DNA from: an uncultured Prevotellaceae bacterium
GTDB taxonomy: Bacteria; Bacteroidota; Bacteroidia; Bacteroidales; Bacteroidaceae
Assembly: GCA_902779455.1 (NCBI GenBank)
Contig: CACZBS010000001.1
Location: 124,001 to 188,000, forward strand
Direction: 5' to 3'
Length of the DNA: 64,000 nucleotides
Of this stretch, positions 63,775 to 64,000 are shown in pieces. Positions within the stretch are counted from its first letter, which is position 1; each line of letters opens with the position of its first letter. The notes beneath the pieces are model-generated. The model did no database searches. It had not been told where the DNA came from and saw only the letters and a list, made by a program, of their open reading frames with translations. Both the position numbers and the translations under genes were made by a program.

Positions 63775-63806
63775 CAAAGTTACGGATTTTTTCCCATTCC
63801 GCCAAG
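63775..63806 (-). promoter_or_regulatory. yidC promoter
   Basis: On the minus strand CTTGGC begins at 63806 and TAACTTTG at 63782, 24 bases apart. The -33 element lies in the left arm of the 34-bp inverted repeat. Confidence 0.75.
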
Positions 63807-63939
63807 CGGAAAGGAAAAAAAGATAATGATATCAAAGATAATAGATAAAAGATATGTGTTCAGTTAGGATAAGAGATGAGAAATAATAGATTGAAAGATA
63901 AGCGACATTATCTTTTTTTCCTTTCCGCTTGGCGGAATG
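63795..63939. repeat. Perfect 34-bp inverted repeat between divergent promoters
   Basis: Arms 63795-63828 and 63906-63939 pair without a mismatch across 77 bp of AT-rich sequence. Each arm holds the palindrome TTCCGC-CAA-GCGGAA and the -33 element CTTGGC, oriented outward, so both genes share an identical upstream half-promoter. Confidence 0.92.
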
Positions 63940-63959
63940 AAAAAAAAAACGTATCTTTG
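63928..63959 (+). promoter_or_regulatory. Promoter of the last gene
   Basis: CTTGGC begins at 63928, within the right arm of the inverted repeat, and TATCTTTG at 63952, 24 bases apart. The ATG at 63968 follows only 8 bp later, a very short leader. Confidence 0.75.
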
Positions 63960-63967
63960 CAGAAGTT

Positions 63968-64000
63968 ATGAAAAAGTCCATGTTACTCATCGCGGCCATG
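63968..64000 (+). CDS. Start of a secreted or membrane protein (partial)
   Basis: Only 11 codons are in the window: MKKSMLLIAAM, which reads like the start of a signal peptide. It follows a good promoter by 8 bp. Nothing can be said of its function. Confidence 0.6.
   Translation, partial: MKKSMLLIAAM

Overview
The window is a stretch of chromosome from a member of the Bacteroidales, most like a GC-rich Prevotellaceae. Four things support this. (1) Promoters are of the Bacteroidetes type, with a TAnnTTTG -7 box and often a TTTG-type -33 box, and Shine-Dalgarno sequences are absent. (2) The gene content is lineage-typical: fused MurF-Alr, a short lysine-type SerA beside SerC, DUF4295 after rpmB-rpmG, a DUF5103 type IX secretion plug protein, a TGS-uridine kinase, DUF1015, DUF4301 and SusA-like GH13. 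(3) tRNA genes do not encode CCA. (4) Genes sit in short operons with ATGA overlaps. No rRNA, complete prophage, CRISPR array or recognisable transposase or integrase was seen.

Layout. 1-3.3 kb: cyuA (cut by the window edge) and dsbD on the minus strand. 3.4-8.1 kb: greA, then the serine block serC-serA-DUF1015-yigZ. 8.2-9.1 kb: tRNA-Cys and the rpmB-rpmG-DUF4295 ribosomal operon. 9.2-14.7 kb: a small surface-polysaccharide locus with four glycosyltransferases and a Wzx-type flippase. 14.7-19.0 kb: pcrA/uvrD helicase converging on a TGS-uridine kinase. 19.1-23.5 kb: menaquinone genes menB, menC and menE, interrupted by a PreA-like dihydropyrimidine dehydrogenase, then a convergent DUF5103 gene. 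24.9-25.3 kb: four tRNA genes (Lys, Lys, Thr, Gly). 25.4-28.4 kb: two secreted carbohydrate enzymes (GH13, GH43-like). 28.5-35.4 kb: an AraC regulator divergent from a TolC-HlyD-ABC-permease-permease exporter operon. 35.6-42.7 kb: an OmpA-like lipoprotein, a GH43 arabinanase, a split chromate transporter and purL. 42.9-46.9 kb: murF-alr and mltG. 47.0-51.7 kb: an accessory island of two unknown genes and a DUF3987/primase-helicase-like gene, bounded by matching inverted repeats. 51.8-64 kb: HAD phosphatase, DUF4301, an MFS-MFS-patatin operon divergent from an alpha/beta hydrolase, an S9 peptidase, yidC, and the first codons of a secreted protein.

The most unusual content lies between and inside the genes. 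Four arrays of an 11-bp core (AAGYRCCGCTT) recur on a 22-bp register. Each lies just downstream of a plus-strand gene and each begins with an inverted then a direct copy, so it can form a hairpin. A second class consists of large inverted repeats, many built from 7-8-bp tandem units. They lie at gene 3' ends, supply the stop codons of at least four genes, and occur in frame inside purL (twice) and the DUF3987 gene (twice). The three-gene island at 47.2-51.7 kb is framed by near-identical inverted copies of one such repeat, and its first transcript would begin with a perfect 26-bp nested hairpin.

An extended -33 element (TTTGGC) sits exactly 24 bases upstream of the -7 box in several promoters. 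A perfect 34-bp inverted repeat at 63.8 kb places this element symmetrically for two divergent genes. All functional statements are read from sequence motifs and family knowledge; no search was run.
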